64,000 bases of DNA from Shuttleworthia sp045545575. Lineage in GTDB: Bacteria > Bacillota > Clostridia > Lachnospirales > Lachnospiraceae. The translations under genes were made by a program, and so were the position numbers. Under the pieces are notes generated by a model. It was given only the letters and a program-made list of their open reading frames with translations. It was not told the DNA's origin and searched no databases. Below, piece after piece: positions 25,952 to 34,378 of the stretch (position 1 is the stretch's first letter; each line of letters starts with the position of its first letter). The stretch is taken from assembly GCA_045545575.1 (NCBI GenBank), contig JAZQBE010000062.1:24515-88514 (forward strand). Reading direction: 5' to 3'.

Positions 25952-27850
25952 ATGAAGAGAAAATGGGTAGCAGCGCTTGCGGCAATGATGCTCATTCCGG
26001 TACTGATGACGGGCTGCGGTGGAAACGGATCCGCGCAGCAGAGTACACCGGCCGGTGATGCGGGCGCGCAGACGGCGGCAGAAGAATCGAGCGCGGCGGA
26101 ATTATCTGACGCTGCGGAAGGTTCCGGGAATGAAGACGACGTCTCTGCGCCGGAAACACAGCAGGAAGAACCGGTGGAGGCAACGGATGAGACGACGTTT
26201 ACCTATTATCTTTCCACCAGTCTGGAACCTTCCTACGGAAATTCGTATAACGATCTGGAAGTGATGAAGTATTTCCTGGACAAGACCTGGGACGTGGACG
26301 GCACAAAGAAAAAGATCCGTCTGGACATCTCCAGCGCGCCGGCCGGCAGCGAGTCCGACAACATGAACACCCTGATCGCCACCGGTGAGTACGCCGATGT
26401 CATCGATATGGCCGCAGCCAGCGATTCGCCGGAAACGATGTACGAGCAGGGCATTGTCATCGACATTACGGAGTACGTGGAAAAATATATGCCCAACTAT
26501 CTGGCCTGGACCGATGCCCATCCGCAGTATGCCGGACAGATCAAAAATGACGGCAGGTACCTGAAGATCTATCTGGTGTCAGATGAAGCCCAGGATCCCT
26601 GGAGCGGTTTCTGCTACCGCCGGGACTGGATCGTAAAGTACGGCAGGAATCCCGAAACCGGGAAATCCTTTACCGGCGGCTGGAACGATGACAAAACCGA
26701 GTGGACGGATGACGTTGTCTTCCCCTCCGGCGGAACCGATCCGATTTATATCTCCGACTGGGAGTGGATGCTTCCGATTCTGCAGGAAGCGCTGGATGAT
26801 CAGCAGATCACAGACGGCTATGCATTCCAGATGATGGCCAGCGGCACCTATTATACCGGCGACCTGGCCTCCAGCTTTGGCGGCGGCATGTTCGGCACCT
26901 ACATTGACAGTGACGGCATCGTAAAGCAGGGCCGCGATACGGAACAGGCCCGGGCTTACCTGGAGTGCATGCGCCACTGGTATGAAGAAGGCTGGATGGA
27001 TCCCTATTTCCAGGAAAAATCCGGCGACAGCACCTGGTTTATGGTGGATGCGGGCACCGTATACTCCGGCAAGGTGGGCCTCTGGTCCGGCATGAGCAAC
27101 TCTTTGGGCGCCGGACTGGATACGGGGGATACCTTCAATTCCGGCAGCTGTGTTTACGCTGCGGCCCAGCCCATCAATGACGTATATGGAACGGCGGCAT
27201 GCAAAAATGTGGAGCCCAACTGCTTCTATCAGCAGGCACTGACCAGCACCGGCATCTGCCTGACAGACAAGGCGGAAAAAAAGGATATCCCGGCGCTTCT
27301 GACCGCTTTGGACTGGCTCTACGGTGAGGGCGCAATGCTTCACACCTATGGCCTTTCCAAAGAAGAACAGGAAAAAGAGCAGTTTGTGCTTTACAATGAA
27401 CACGGTCTGGAAAACGGGGCCTATTACACAGAAGAAGAGGATGGCGTCACCGTTTATCACGCGGAATCGCGGCTGGAAGATGAATACGGCCTGAACGAAG
27501 CGGCTTCGCTGATGCGCCTGGCCGGCATGTACAAATACGAAAACGTAACGAAAGACCGGGATGAGTTTACAGAGCACCAGTTTGATCAGTGGCGTATGTA
27601 CGACGGTTCCGGCAGCCTGATGATGGCGCCGGTGGCCAATCAGCTGACGCCGGCCATGTCCGATGAACTGGCGGAAAAGAGTCCCGGACTCAATACCTAC
27701 TGTTCCATTGAGATTCCGAAGTTTATCACCGGGGAATATGATATCGCATCGGACGCGGACTGGGAGAACTACTGCGAAGGACTGGCCGTGTACGAGCCGG
27801 ATCTGCAGGCAAAGTTCTATAACCAGCTGCTGGGAAATGAGGTGGAGTAA
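25952..27850 (+). CDS. extracellular solute-binding lipoprotein (paralogue 3)
   Basis: A 632-residue lipoprotein with lipobox LMTGC (Cys22) and an acidic, Ala/Glu-rich spacer to about residue 72. Shared blocks are FCYRRDWIVKYGRNPETG, FTGGWNDDKTEWTDDVVFPSG, YISDWEWMLPILQ and, near the end, IEIPKFITGEYDIASDADW. It starts after CAGGAGG. The esterase gene follows after 2 bases, so the two are translationally close. This suggests the captured glycan is acylated; that is inference. No permease gene is present. Confidence 0.9.
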   Translation: MKRKWVAALAAMMLIPVLMTGCGGNGSAQQSTPAGDAGAQTAAEESSAAELSDAAEGSGNEDDVSAPETQQEEPVEATDETTFTYYLSTSLEPSYGNSYNDLEVMKYFLDKTWDVDGTKKKIRLDISSAPAGSESDNMNTLIATGEYADVIDMAAASDSPETMYEQGIVIDITEYVEKYMPNYLAWTDAHPQYAGQIKNDGRYLKIYLVSDEAQDPWSGFCYRRDWIVKYGRNPETGKSFTGGWNDDKTEWTDDVVFPSGGTDPIYISDWEWMLPILQEALDDQQITDGYAFQMMASGTYYTGDLASSFGGGMFGTYIDSDGIVKQGRDTEQARAYLECMRHWYEEGWMDPYFQEKSGDSTWFMVDAGTVYSGKVGLWSGMSNSLGAGLDTGDTFNSGSCVYAAAQPINDVYGTAACKNVEPNCFYQQALTSTGICLTDKAEKKDIPALLTALDWLYGEGAMLHTYGLSKEEQEKEQFVLYNEHGLENGAYYTEEEDGVTVYHAESRLEDEYGLNEAASLMRLAGMYKYENVTKDRDEFTEHQFDQWRMYDGSGSLMMAPVANQLTPAMSDELAEKSPGLNTYCSIEIPKFITGEYDIASDADWENYCEGLAVYEPDLQAKFYNQLLGNEVE

Positions 27851-27852
27851 TA

Positions 27853-28824
27853 ATGAATCGAATCAAAATCGGACCGATCGACATGGAGAGATTCCGCTAT
27901 CCGGTCAGCAAAGAACTGAAAACGCCCTGGATTTTCAACGGCGTGGATTATCACAAAATGATGGAAGACGGGACACTGAAAAAAACCATCGCCATGTCGG
28001 ATAAGGCGGTTCAGAAATACAGGACCAAAAAGGTGCTCTTTGAAAAAACAACCTACACAGGCAAGGACGGTGCAGTTCTTCCCCTCTATGTGTTTTCGCC
28101 GCTGAATAGCGAAGGAAAAACCCTTCCTGTGTTCCTGTACATCCACGGCGGCGGGTTTATTTATCCGGTGCAGACCGCAAATTTCCAACTGGCCGAGTAC
28201 TTCGCGCAGCACCTGGACGTGCGTGTGCTGATTCCGGATTACCGGGTGACCTTAGACGCGTCCTGTGAAACGGTGGTGGAAGACTGTTATGCCATGCTGC
28301 CGTACATTCACGGGCATGCGAAGGAGCTGGCCGTCGATCCGGACAGGATGGTGATTTACGGCGACAGCGCAGGTGGATCTCTGGTTTCTACCGTGCTGCT
28401 TTTAAATCGGGAACGCGAGCAGTATTCCGTGTCCGGGCAGCTGCTGATCTATCCTGTGGCGGACTGCGAATCCGAAAAGTACGCTTCCGTGAATGACTAT
28501 GAATTTGCCCAGTGGAGCAAGGATGCCAACCGCCAGATGTGGGAGATTTACTTCTCCCGGGGCGGAAAGGATGTGGACGCCTACGTACCGATGAAAAACA
28601 ACCTGGCCGGCCTTCCGAAGGCCTACGTTGAGCCGGTCGAAGTAGATACGCTTCGCGACGAAGGCCTCGCCTACGCGAAGAAGCTGGAGGAAGCCGGCGT
28701 GCTGACGGAATGCAACCTGATCGCCGGCGCCTATCACGGATACGACGGCGGCAACATGGATTCCCTCATGGTGCAGAAGATTCTCGCCCACCGGTGTGAA
28801 GTGGTGCGCGGGATGCTCGGATGA
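27853..28824 (+). CDS. alpha/beta-hydrolase esterase (HSL/acetyl-esterase type)
   Basis: A 323-residue cytoplasmic esterase of the hormone-sensitive-lipase branch. The oxyanion motif YIHGGGF lies near residues 96-102, the nucleophile elbow YGDSAGGS near 168-175 (Ser172), and the candidate catalytic His is in GAYHGYDGG near 294. Such enzymes in glycan loci usually remove acetyl or other acyl groups from sugars after uptake. The gene begins 2 bases after the lipoprotein stop, and its own stop is the TGA inside the REP-like hairpin at 28820. Confidence 0.87.
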   Translation: MNRIKIGPIDMERFRYPVSKELKTPWIFNGVDYHKMMEDGTLKKTIAMSDKAVQKYRTKKVLFEKTTYTGKDGAVLPLYVFSPLNSEGKTLPVFLYIHGGGFIYPVQTANFQLAEYFAQHLDVRVLIPDYRVTLDASCETVVEDCYAMLPYIHGHAKELAVDPDRMVIYGDSAGGSLVSTVLLLNREREQYSVSGQLLIYPVADCESEKYASVNDYEFAQWSKDANRQMWEIYFSRGGKDVDAYVPMKNNLAGLPKAYVEPVEVDTLRDEGLAYAKKLEEAGVLTECNLIAGAYHGYDGGNMDSLMVQKILAHRCEVVRGMLG

Positions 28825-28855
28825 GTGAAAGTGGGACAGCCTTCCTTGACTCATC
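28820..28855. repeat. REP-like hairpin (imperfect)
   Basis: GATGAGT (28820-28826) pairs with ACTCATC (28849-28855), and the interior contains GTGGGACAGCC. It is the most decayed member of the family. Its TGA ends the esterase gene. Confidence 0.6.
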
Positions 28856-28880
28856 TTATCCAAAAGTGGAAAGAATACGG

Positions 28881-28909
28881 TTGAATTACGACTCTTTTCG
28901 TGCTATGCT
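28881..28909 (+). promoter_or_regulatory. promoter of the HTH-Uma2 gene
   Basis: TTGAAT (28881-28886) and TATGCT (28904-28909) are separated by 17 bases. A small CTGC/GCAG hairpin lies in the leader. Confidence 0.6.
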
Positions 28910-28974
28910 CTGGGCAGAGCAGCCCCTGCATCCGCAGGTGGCGAATTGTTCCGGCGGCACGAAAGGAGTTTTTT

Positions 28975-29790
28975 ATGACCATCGGGGAGATGATAAACCG
29001 GAAAAGAGAACTGGGATACACCAATGAACGGATTGCCGAATTGTCCGGGATTCCCCTGGGCACCGTTCAGAAGATTTTTGCGGGCACGACGAAAGCGCCC
29101 CGCCGCGGGACGATCGAGGCGCTGGAGCGTGTTCTCTGTGAGCCAGCGGCGTTTTCCTATCCCCATGCTTCTTTTGAAGAGACGAAGCTTCTTCTTCGCG
29201 AGGCAGCGCCGGCATACGTGCTGCCGCGGGAAAAACAACAGGGGGATTATACCATTGCGGATTATTACGCCATCCCGGATGATCACCGGGTCGAACTGAT
29301 CGACGGCGTGATCTACGACATGACAGTGCCGACGACCATCCACCAGATGGTGCTTGGCCAGCTGTATCTGCTGTTTGCCGCCTGCGTGGAAGCGCACCCG
29401 GACTGCGAACTGTATTTCGCCCCGGTAGACGTCCGCCTCGACCGGGATAACCGCACCATGGTGCAGCCGGATCTTCTGATTGTCTGCAGAGACAGCATGG
29501 ATACAACGAAGTTTATTGACGGCGCGCCCGAGTTTGTGCTGGAGGTGCTGTCCCCGTCCAACCCGGGACATGATCGGATCCGCAAACTTAACAAATACTG
29601 GAACGCCGGAGTGAAGGAGTACTGGATTGCGGATCCGGATAGCGAAACCGTCCGGGTGTATTGCTTTGAGAAATCTCTTGATCCGGTGTGCTATTCCTTT
29701 ACAGACAGCATTCCCGTCTCTCTGTCCGCAGGGGAGTGCGTCATCGACATGACTCGGATTCATGAAAAGATGAAGAAATACCGGGGATAG
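28975..29790 (+). CDS. HTH domain fused to Uma2 family endonuclease-like domain
   Basis: A 271-residue protein. Residues 1-55 form an XRE-like helix-turn-helix (IGEMINRKRELGYTNERIAE, then GIPLGTVQKIFAGTTKAPRR). Residues about 85-260 are a Uma2 (DUF820, PD-(D/E)XK fold) domain: HRVELIDGVIYDM, MVQPDLLIVC, PEFVLEVLSPSN, and KLNKYWNAGVKEYWIADP, giving the E, PD, ExL and K positions. The ATG has GAAAGGAG upstream. The Uma2 role is unsettled; nuclease activity is inferred from the fold. The neighbours offer no clue and there is no toxin/antitoxin partner. Confidence 0.8.
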   Translation: MTIGEMINRKRELGYTNERIAELSGIPLGTVQKIFAGTTKAPRRGTIEALERVLCEPAAFSYPHASFEETKLLLREAAPAYVLPREKQQGDYTIADYYAIPDDHRVELIDGVIYDMTVPTTIHQMVLGQLYLLFAACVEAHPDCELYFAPVDVRLDRDNRTMVQPDLLIVCRDSMDTTKFIDGAPEFVLEVLSPSNPGHDRIRKLNKYWNAGVKEYWIADPDSETVRVYCFEKSLDPVCYSFTDSIPVSLSAGECVIDMTRIHEKMKKYRG

Positions 29791-29833
29791 GACACAGGCG
29801 GAAAAAGGATTTCGGAAAGGCGGGGGAGGTAAT

Positions 29834-30640
29834 ATGGACAGCAGAACGGTGAAGCAGCTGGAGGCCTTAAGGATTTCGCTGCAGGAGAAATGTGAGCAAT
29901 ACTATCTTCAGACCCACCGGTGGGAGGAAGAGCACAACGCGTACACCCAGGAACTGCGGGAACAGGAATGTATCCGGCTGGGGGATTTTGACGCGCTTCA
30001 AAGGGTGAAAAAAGACATACAGGCAGGCGCCTATGGACTGGTGGAGGAGAAAGCCCGATACAAAAAGGATATGATGATTACTGTGATTGCCATCAGCAGC
30101 AGATCGGCGATCCGCGGGGGCGTACCCTCTGAACTGGCATTTTCCATGTGTGATTATTATTACCGGTATATAGAGAGTACAGAAGACTGGGAAGTGCTGA
30201 AACGAATCGCCGGCTGGGCCCAGGAGGATTTCTGCAGACAGGTGCGGCTGCATGAGGTGAATACAGACACCGGCATTCTGATCACGCGGTGTCGGAATAT
30301 CGTGGAAAGACAGATGCGCGGACCGCTGCGGGTGGCGGACATCGCAAAACAGCTGGGCGTCAGTGCTACGTATCTGTCAACCCTTTTTTCAACGTCCACA
30401 GGCATCACGCTGAAACGGTATATTCAGAAAAAACGCTGTTATGAAGCGGCGAGAATGCTGATGCTGACAGAGGAATCCTATCACGAAATTGCGGCGTCTC
30501 TGGGGTTTTCGTCCCAGAGTCATTTCGGGCAGGTGTTCCGGGAATGGATGGGGATGACGCCCGACCAGTACCGGAAATACTATAATCACGTCTACACCGG
30601 GAAGGGAGACAAATCCGGCAAATCCGACAATAAAGATTAA
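29834..30640 (+). CDS. AraC family regulator (short form) upstream of lipoprotein paralogue 4
   Basis: A 268-residue regulator without a cupin. The N-terminal 150 residues are helical with coiled-coil character at the start (LEALRISLQEKCEQYYLQTH) and contain the SRSAIRGGVPSELAFSMCDYYYRYIE bundle typical of Bacillota AraC proteins (cited in part: SRSAIRGGVPSELAF). The DNA-binding domain is VADIAKQLGVSATYLSTLFS, then YHEIAASLGFSSQSHFGQVF. AAAGGCGGGGGAGG precedes the start. It reads toward the lipoprotein gene 131 bases downstream, so this pair is in tandem rather than divergent. Confidence 0.85.
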   Translation: MDSRTVKQLEALRISLQEKCEQYYLQTHRWEEEHNAYTQELREQECIRLGDFDALQRVKKDIQAGAYGLVEEKARYKKDMMITVIAISSRSAIRGGVPSELAFSMCDYYYRYIESTEDWEVLKRIAGWAQEDFCRQVRLHEVNTDTGILITRCRNIVERQMRGPLRVADIAKQLGVSATYLSTLFSTSTGITLKRYIQKKRCYEAARMLMLTEESYHEIAASLGFSSQSHFGQVFREWMGMTPDQYRKYYNHVYTGKGDKSGKSDNKD

Positions 30641-30672
30641 AGAGTAAAAAATTAAGAAATGCTTAAAAATCC

Positions 30673-30701
30673 TGATATTCAATCCGGGATTTGCATATTA
30701 T
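30673..30701 (+). promoter_or_regulatory. promoter of lipoprotein paralogue 4
   Basis: TGATAT (30673-30678) and TATTAT (30696-30701) are spaced by 17 bases in an AT-rich tract. The poor -35 again points to an activator. Confidence 0.4.
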
Positions 30702-30771
30702 GATAAGTGCGACATTGGGCGAGGGCGCAATGCCTTCCAGTCTCTGATCATCATAGTGCAAGGAGGGGAAT

Positions 30772-32709
30772 ATGACAGGAAACAGAAAAAAGTGGCTGGC
30801 GCTCGGACTGGCTGCCGTGATGGCTGTCTCCGCAGCACTCACCGGCTGCGGTTCGGACAATGCCGCATCCGGCACCGGATCTTCGGATGCCGCAGAAACG
30901 ACCACGACGAATGAAACGACGGAAGCCGCCGATACGGAAACTTCTGCCGTGCCGGATGCGACCGGCGAAACCGACGCAGCAGAAACCGCCGCTGCAAATG
31001 TTGAAGAGGCGGACGCCGACACCACCTTCGGACTGCTGCTCCTCGGAGATGTGGGCAGTCAGTATTACGACAACTACAGCAAAAATCCTTCGTCCATGTA
31101 CTGGCTTTCCAAAGGCTGGGACGCGGACGGAGACGGGAATGCAAAGAAGATTTCACTTGAATATCTGATGCCCCCGGCAGACGGCGCTTCGGATTATGTC
31201 AATACACTGATGGCCACCGGAGAGTATCCGGAAATTCTGGCGCTTTCCCTGGTCAGCGACACGCCGCTTTCTCTGTATGAGGAAGGCGTTCTGCTCGATC
31301 TGACGGATTACATCGACCAGTATATGCCCAATCTGAAACAATGGCTGGCGGATCATCCGACCTATGTACCGCAGATGACCGCGGAAATCGACGGCGAGCA
31401 GCGGTATCTTTATCTTCCGATTGTTGCTGACAGCGCGGAGGATCCCTGGGGCTGCTACAACTACCGCAGAGACTGGATCGTCAAATACGGCAAAGATGAG
31501 GACGGAAACGCCTTTACCGGATCCTATGACGATGAAGGAATCTGGCACGACGACATCGTGTTCCCCAGCGGAAATACGGATCCCATGTTCATCAGTGACT
31601 GGGAGTGGATGCTGGATATCTTCAAGACGGCTATCGACACCGAACAGATTCCGGATGGTTATGCCTATCAGATTACGCAGTCCGGTTTTGTGGGCACCGG
31701 TGATTTCGCCAGCGGGTTCGGCGCCATGCTGGGATTCAGCGGTTACTACTTTGATGAAGACGGCACCGTGAAATACGGGTTTACCGAAGACAATGCCCGT
31801 GCTTACTACGAGGCCATGCATGCCTGGTATGAAAACGGCTGGCTGAACCCGTACTTCAACGAGTTTCCCGCAGACCAGCTCTGGTTCAATCTGGATACGG
31901 AAAGCGTATACAACGGCAAGGTAGGTGCCTGGTACGGCCTGGTCTCCCAGTGGGGCCCGAGTCTGGATGCCCATGACGGCGGATATACGGACGGCATCTG
32001 CGTTTACGCCGCTCCGCAGCCCATCAATGACGTTTACGGAGACGAGAGCTGTCAGGGAATTGAGCCGCGCATGTTCTATGAAACCTCCATGGGAGCGATC
32101 GGCAGCGGCATAACGAACAAGGCGGAAGGCAAGGATCTGGCCACGCTGTTTACGGCCCTGGATTATCTTTACAGCCCCGAGGGCGGACGTCTGCGTTATA
32201 TGGGCTTAAGCGATCAGCAGATGGAAGAAGCCAAAGGCATCGATCCGGAAATCACGGCTCTTTATGACGAGTACGATATGGAATGTGCCTATTGGATTGA
32301 AGAGCAGGACGGCAGCGAGGTATACCTGCGCAACAACGCCATCCTGAAGTATGAGGACAGCCTGAAGGTGGCCTTAAACCTGGTGCGTGTGGGCGTCGGT
32401 ACGTCCCACTTTGCCGGCATTGATTTCGGTTACGACGAAAACTATGCCCACAACATGGAGCTGGCCAGAATGTACGACGCCTCCGCTACGCTGGGCCTTC
32501 TGACCAGCAAGCTGACGCCGGATCAGAATACGGAATACAGCATGAACAACACGAACGCCAGCACCTATCTGGCGCAGACGGTTCCGGAGTTTGTATTCGG
32601 CACGATGGACGTGACGGATGATGCGGTGTGGGATACGTATTGCAAGACACTCGAAAGCTATGGCGTTTCGGACAACCTCGAATGGCTGAATGCCGCCGCC
32701 GGAAAATGA
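30772..32709 (+). CDS. extracellular solute-binding lipoprotein (paralogue 4)
   Basis: A 645-residue lipoprotein, the longest of the five. The lipobox is ALTGC (Cys26), followed by a Thr/Glu/Ala-rich spacer. Conserved blocks are YNYRRDWIVKYGKDEDG, HDDIVFPSGNTDPMFISDWE and, at the end, YLAQTVPEFVFGTMDVTDDA. CAAGGAGG precedes the ATG. It follows its own AraC gene. The stop TGA lies in the arm of the REP-like hairpin shared with the convergent GH13 gene. No permease or hydrolase is co-directional with it. Confidence 0.9.
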   Translation: MTGNRKKWLALGLAAVMAVSAALTGCGSDNAASGTGSSDAAETTTTNETTEAADTETSAVPDATGETDAAETAAANVEEADADTTFGLLLLGDVGSQYYDNYSKNPSSMYWLSKGWDADGDGNAKKISLEYLMPPADGASDYVNTLMATGEYPEILALSLVSDTPLSLYEEGVLLDLTDYIDQYMPNLKQWLADHPTYVPQMTAEIDGEQRYLYLPIVADSAEDPWGCYNYRRDWIVKYGKDEDGNAFTGSYDDEGIWHDDIVFPSGNTDPMFISDWEWMLDIFKTAIDTEQIPDGYAYQITQSGFVGTGDFASGFGAMLGFSGYYFDEDGTVKYGFTEDNARAYYEAMHAWYENGWLNPYFNEFPADQLWFNLDTESVYNGKVGAWYGLVSQWGPSLDAHDGGYTDGICVYAAPQPINDVYGDESCQGIEPRMFYETSMGAIGSGITNKAEGKDLATLFTALDYLYSPEGGRLRYMGLSDQQMEEAKGIDPEITALYDEYDMECAYWIEEQDGSEVYLRNNAILKYEDSLKVALNLVRVGVGTSHFAGIDFGYDENYAHNMELARMYDASATLGLLTSKLTPDQNTEYSMNNTNASTYLAQTVPEFVFGTMDVTDDAVWDTYCKTLESYGVSDNLEWLNAAAGK

Positions 32710-32739
32710 GTCAGAAGGGACAGTCCCCTTTGATTCATT
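32705..32739. repeat. REP-like hairpin with stops on both strands
   Basis: AATGAGTCA (32705-32713) faces TGATTCATT (32731-32739), with a GGGACAGTCCC core between. The plus-strand TGA (32707-32709) ends the lipoprotein gene and the minus-strand TGA (32735-32737) ends the GH13 gene. Confidence 0.75.
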
Positions 32740-34057
32740 CCAGGATCTCGGCAGCAAACGCGTCCAGTGAAAGGCTGTAATCCCGGCCGTTCCACGAGAA
32801 CGCGATCTGCGCCGGATGATCGGCGATATTCAGGGCAACGAGCACGGTTTCCCCGTCGTATTCCCGGGCATAGACGAGCTGCTCGTTTCCTTCTTTGACG
32901 TTGGTATAGGAGCCGTACTGCAGGGCCCTGGAGCCTTTGCGGAACGCGGAAAGGGAGGCGATGTGTTCCATCAGGGACGCGTCGCCTTCTTTGATTTCAC
33001 CGTCTTTGTCCGCCCCGGTGCAGATGAACGCGGCGGACAGCGCCGGGCGCAGCGGATAGTCCGCTTCGGCGCCGGTTCCTTTCTTTCCATGAATGCCCCA
33101 TTCACTTCCGCAATAGATGGAGGGAATGCCGGGCATGGTCAGAAGCATGGTATACAGCGCCGGCAGGTGCCGGGGATCTGAAAGCTGTGAGGCGATGCGG
33201 GTCTGGTCGTGATTGTCCAGGAAGTTGTACAGGAACTTGCCCTTGTACATGCCCCACTGGGGATTCGTCTGGCGGTTGATGCCGTAGGAGATCTCGTACA
33301 GGTTGTGGCTGTTGCAGGAGGAATACATGCCCTTCCAGCACTCGTAATTGGTGATGGAATCGAGCATGTCCGGCTGCATGGCCTGGCAGTTTGCGCAGTT
33401 CATGAATTCGCCCATCAGCCAGAAATCGCTCTTGCGCCCCTTGCAGACGCGGTTTAAGTCCCGGAACAGTTCCGGATTCAGGACGTCGGCCGTATCCAGC
33501 CGCAGACCGTCGATGTCGTAGTCCTCCATCCAGCGTTCCACCGCGGACAGAAGATAGCCGCGCACGTCCGGATTGCCCAGGTTCAGCTTGACCAGATTCC
33601 AGTCGCCGCCCCAGGTGTCGTAGGTGGCCTCGTCACCCAGCGGATTGCCCCAGCCGAAATTCAGATTGGAAAACCACCAGCGGTAAGGGGAGGCGTCCTT
33701 TTTCTCCAGCACGTCCAGATACAGCGGGCAGCGGCGGCTGACGTGATTGAAGACGCCGTCTAAGACGATGCGGATGCCGGCTTCATGCAGCGCAGCAAAG
33801 ACGGTTTTGAAATCGTCCTTTGTGCCCAGACGCCGGTCCGGTGTGAAATAGTCGATGGTATCGTAGCCGTGGGCGGCGGATTCAAAGATCGGTCCGATGT
33901 AGACGGCGCCGACGCCGAGATGCTCAAAGTGCGGAATCCAGTCCAAAAGCTGCAGGATGCGGCTGTCGGCCGTGGCGTCGCCTTCGTTGGTTTTCGGCGC
34001 TCCAAGGGCGCCTAAGGGGTAGATATGGTAAAAAAGGGTTTCGTTGTACCAGGACAT
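32735..34057 (-). CDS. alpha-amylase family glycoside hydrolase (GH13)
   Basis: A 440-residue cytoplasmic GH13 enzyme. The conserved regions are VLDGVFNHVSRR (region I, near 99-110), DGLRLDTADVL (region II, nucleophile Asp near 188), LMGEFMN (region III, acid/base Glu near 219) and NFLDNHDQTR (region IV, near 278-287). The N terminus ETLFYHIYPLGALGAPK and the short C-terminal sheet resemble clostridial cyclomaltodextrinase or glucosidase-type members. ATG 34057 has ACGGAGA upstream; the longer in-frame extension to 34156 is Arg-rich and has no site. Its isolation from the other loci leaves the substrate as starch- or glycogen-like dextrins by family only. Confidence 0.88.
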   Translation of the reverse strand: MSWYNETLFYHIYPLGALGAPKTNEGDATADSRILQLLDWIPHFEHLGVGAVYIGPIFESAAHGYDTIDYFTPDRRLGTKDDFKTVFAALHEAGIRIVLDGVFNHVSRRCPLYLDVLEKKDASPYRWWFSNLNFGWGNPLGDEATYDTWGGDWNLVKLNLGNPDVRGYLLSAVERWMEDYDIDGLRLDTADVLNPELFRDLNRVCKGRKSDFWLMGEFMNCANCQAMQPDMLDSITNYECWKGMYSSCNSHNLYEISYGINRQTNPQWGMYKGKFLYNFLDNHDQTRIASQLSDPRHLPALYTMLLTMPGIPSIYCGSEWGIHGKKGTGAEADYPLRPALSAAFICTGADKDGEIKEGDASLMEHIASLSAFRKGSRALQYGSYTNVKEGNEQLVYAREYDGETVLVALNIADHPAQIAFSWNGRDYSLSLDAFAAEILE

Positions 34058-34275
34058 GGGATTCTCCGTTTCCCGCCGGCGGCGGGCAGTATTTATTTTT
34101 TTTGCGGGCGCTGTAACGAAACAGGGCACCGGCTGCAATATATTTACAGACGGCATCTGCTGCGGCCATCACCTCACCCGGCTGCGGCGGGTGCCGTTCG
34201 TTTTCTGTGATACCGTTCGGGTGCGAAGGCACCTTTGCTATCTTACGAGATTACAGCCGGATTGTCATTCTTTTT

Positions 34276-34304
34276 TTGGAAAACAGGGCTTTTGGGGGTA
34301 TAAT
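34276..34304 (+). promoter_or_regulatory. promoter of the MATE gene
   Basis: TTGGAA (34276-34281) and TATAAT (34299-34304) are spaced by 17 bases, one of the best housekeeping promoters in the window. In the rest of the 321-base GH13/MATE gap (34058-34378) I see only a CTGTAA/TTACAG inverted repeat near 34110-34150. Confidence 0.7.
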
Positions 34305-34308
34305 ACAG

Positions 34309-34338
34309 GAAGCCCGACCATCCGAAGCCCGGCCATCC
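34309..34338 (+). repeat. 15-bp tandem duplication in the MATE leader
   Basis: GAAGCCCGACCATCC (34309-34323) is repeated once at 34324-34338 with a single A/G difference. It starts at about the expected transcription start. Confidence 0.6.
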
Positions 34339-34378
34339 GCGGCGCCTTCGGCAGGCAAAAGCAGGGCCGGGCAGAAGA

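Noticed and set aside
30601..30670. Tandem AraC site upstream of lipoprotein paralogue 4
   Set aside because: TTAA-containing tracts there have irregular spacing (15 and 11 bases) and no repeat with a 20-21-bp period.
6330..30690. Shared 9-mer ATCCGGGAT near several regulatory gaps as a common operator
   Set aside because: The same 9-mer also occurs inside coding sequence (for example near 1970, 9736, 29269, 45826 and 52250), as expected for this base composition.
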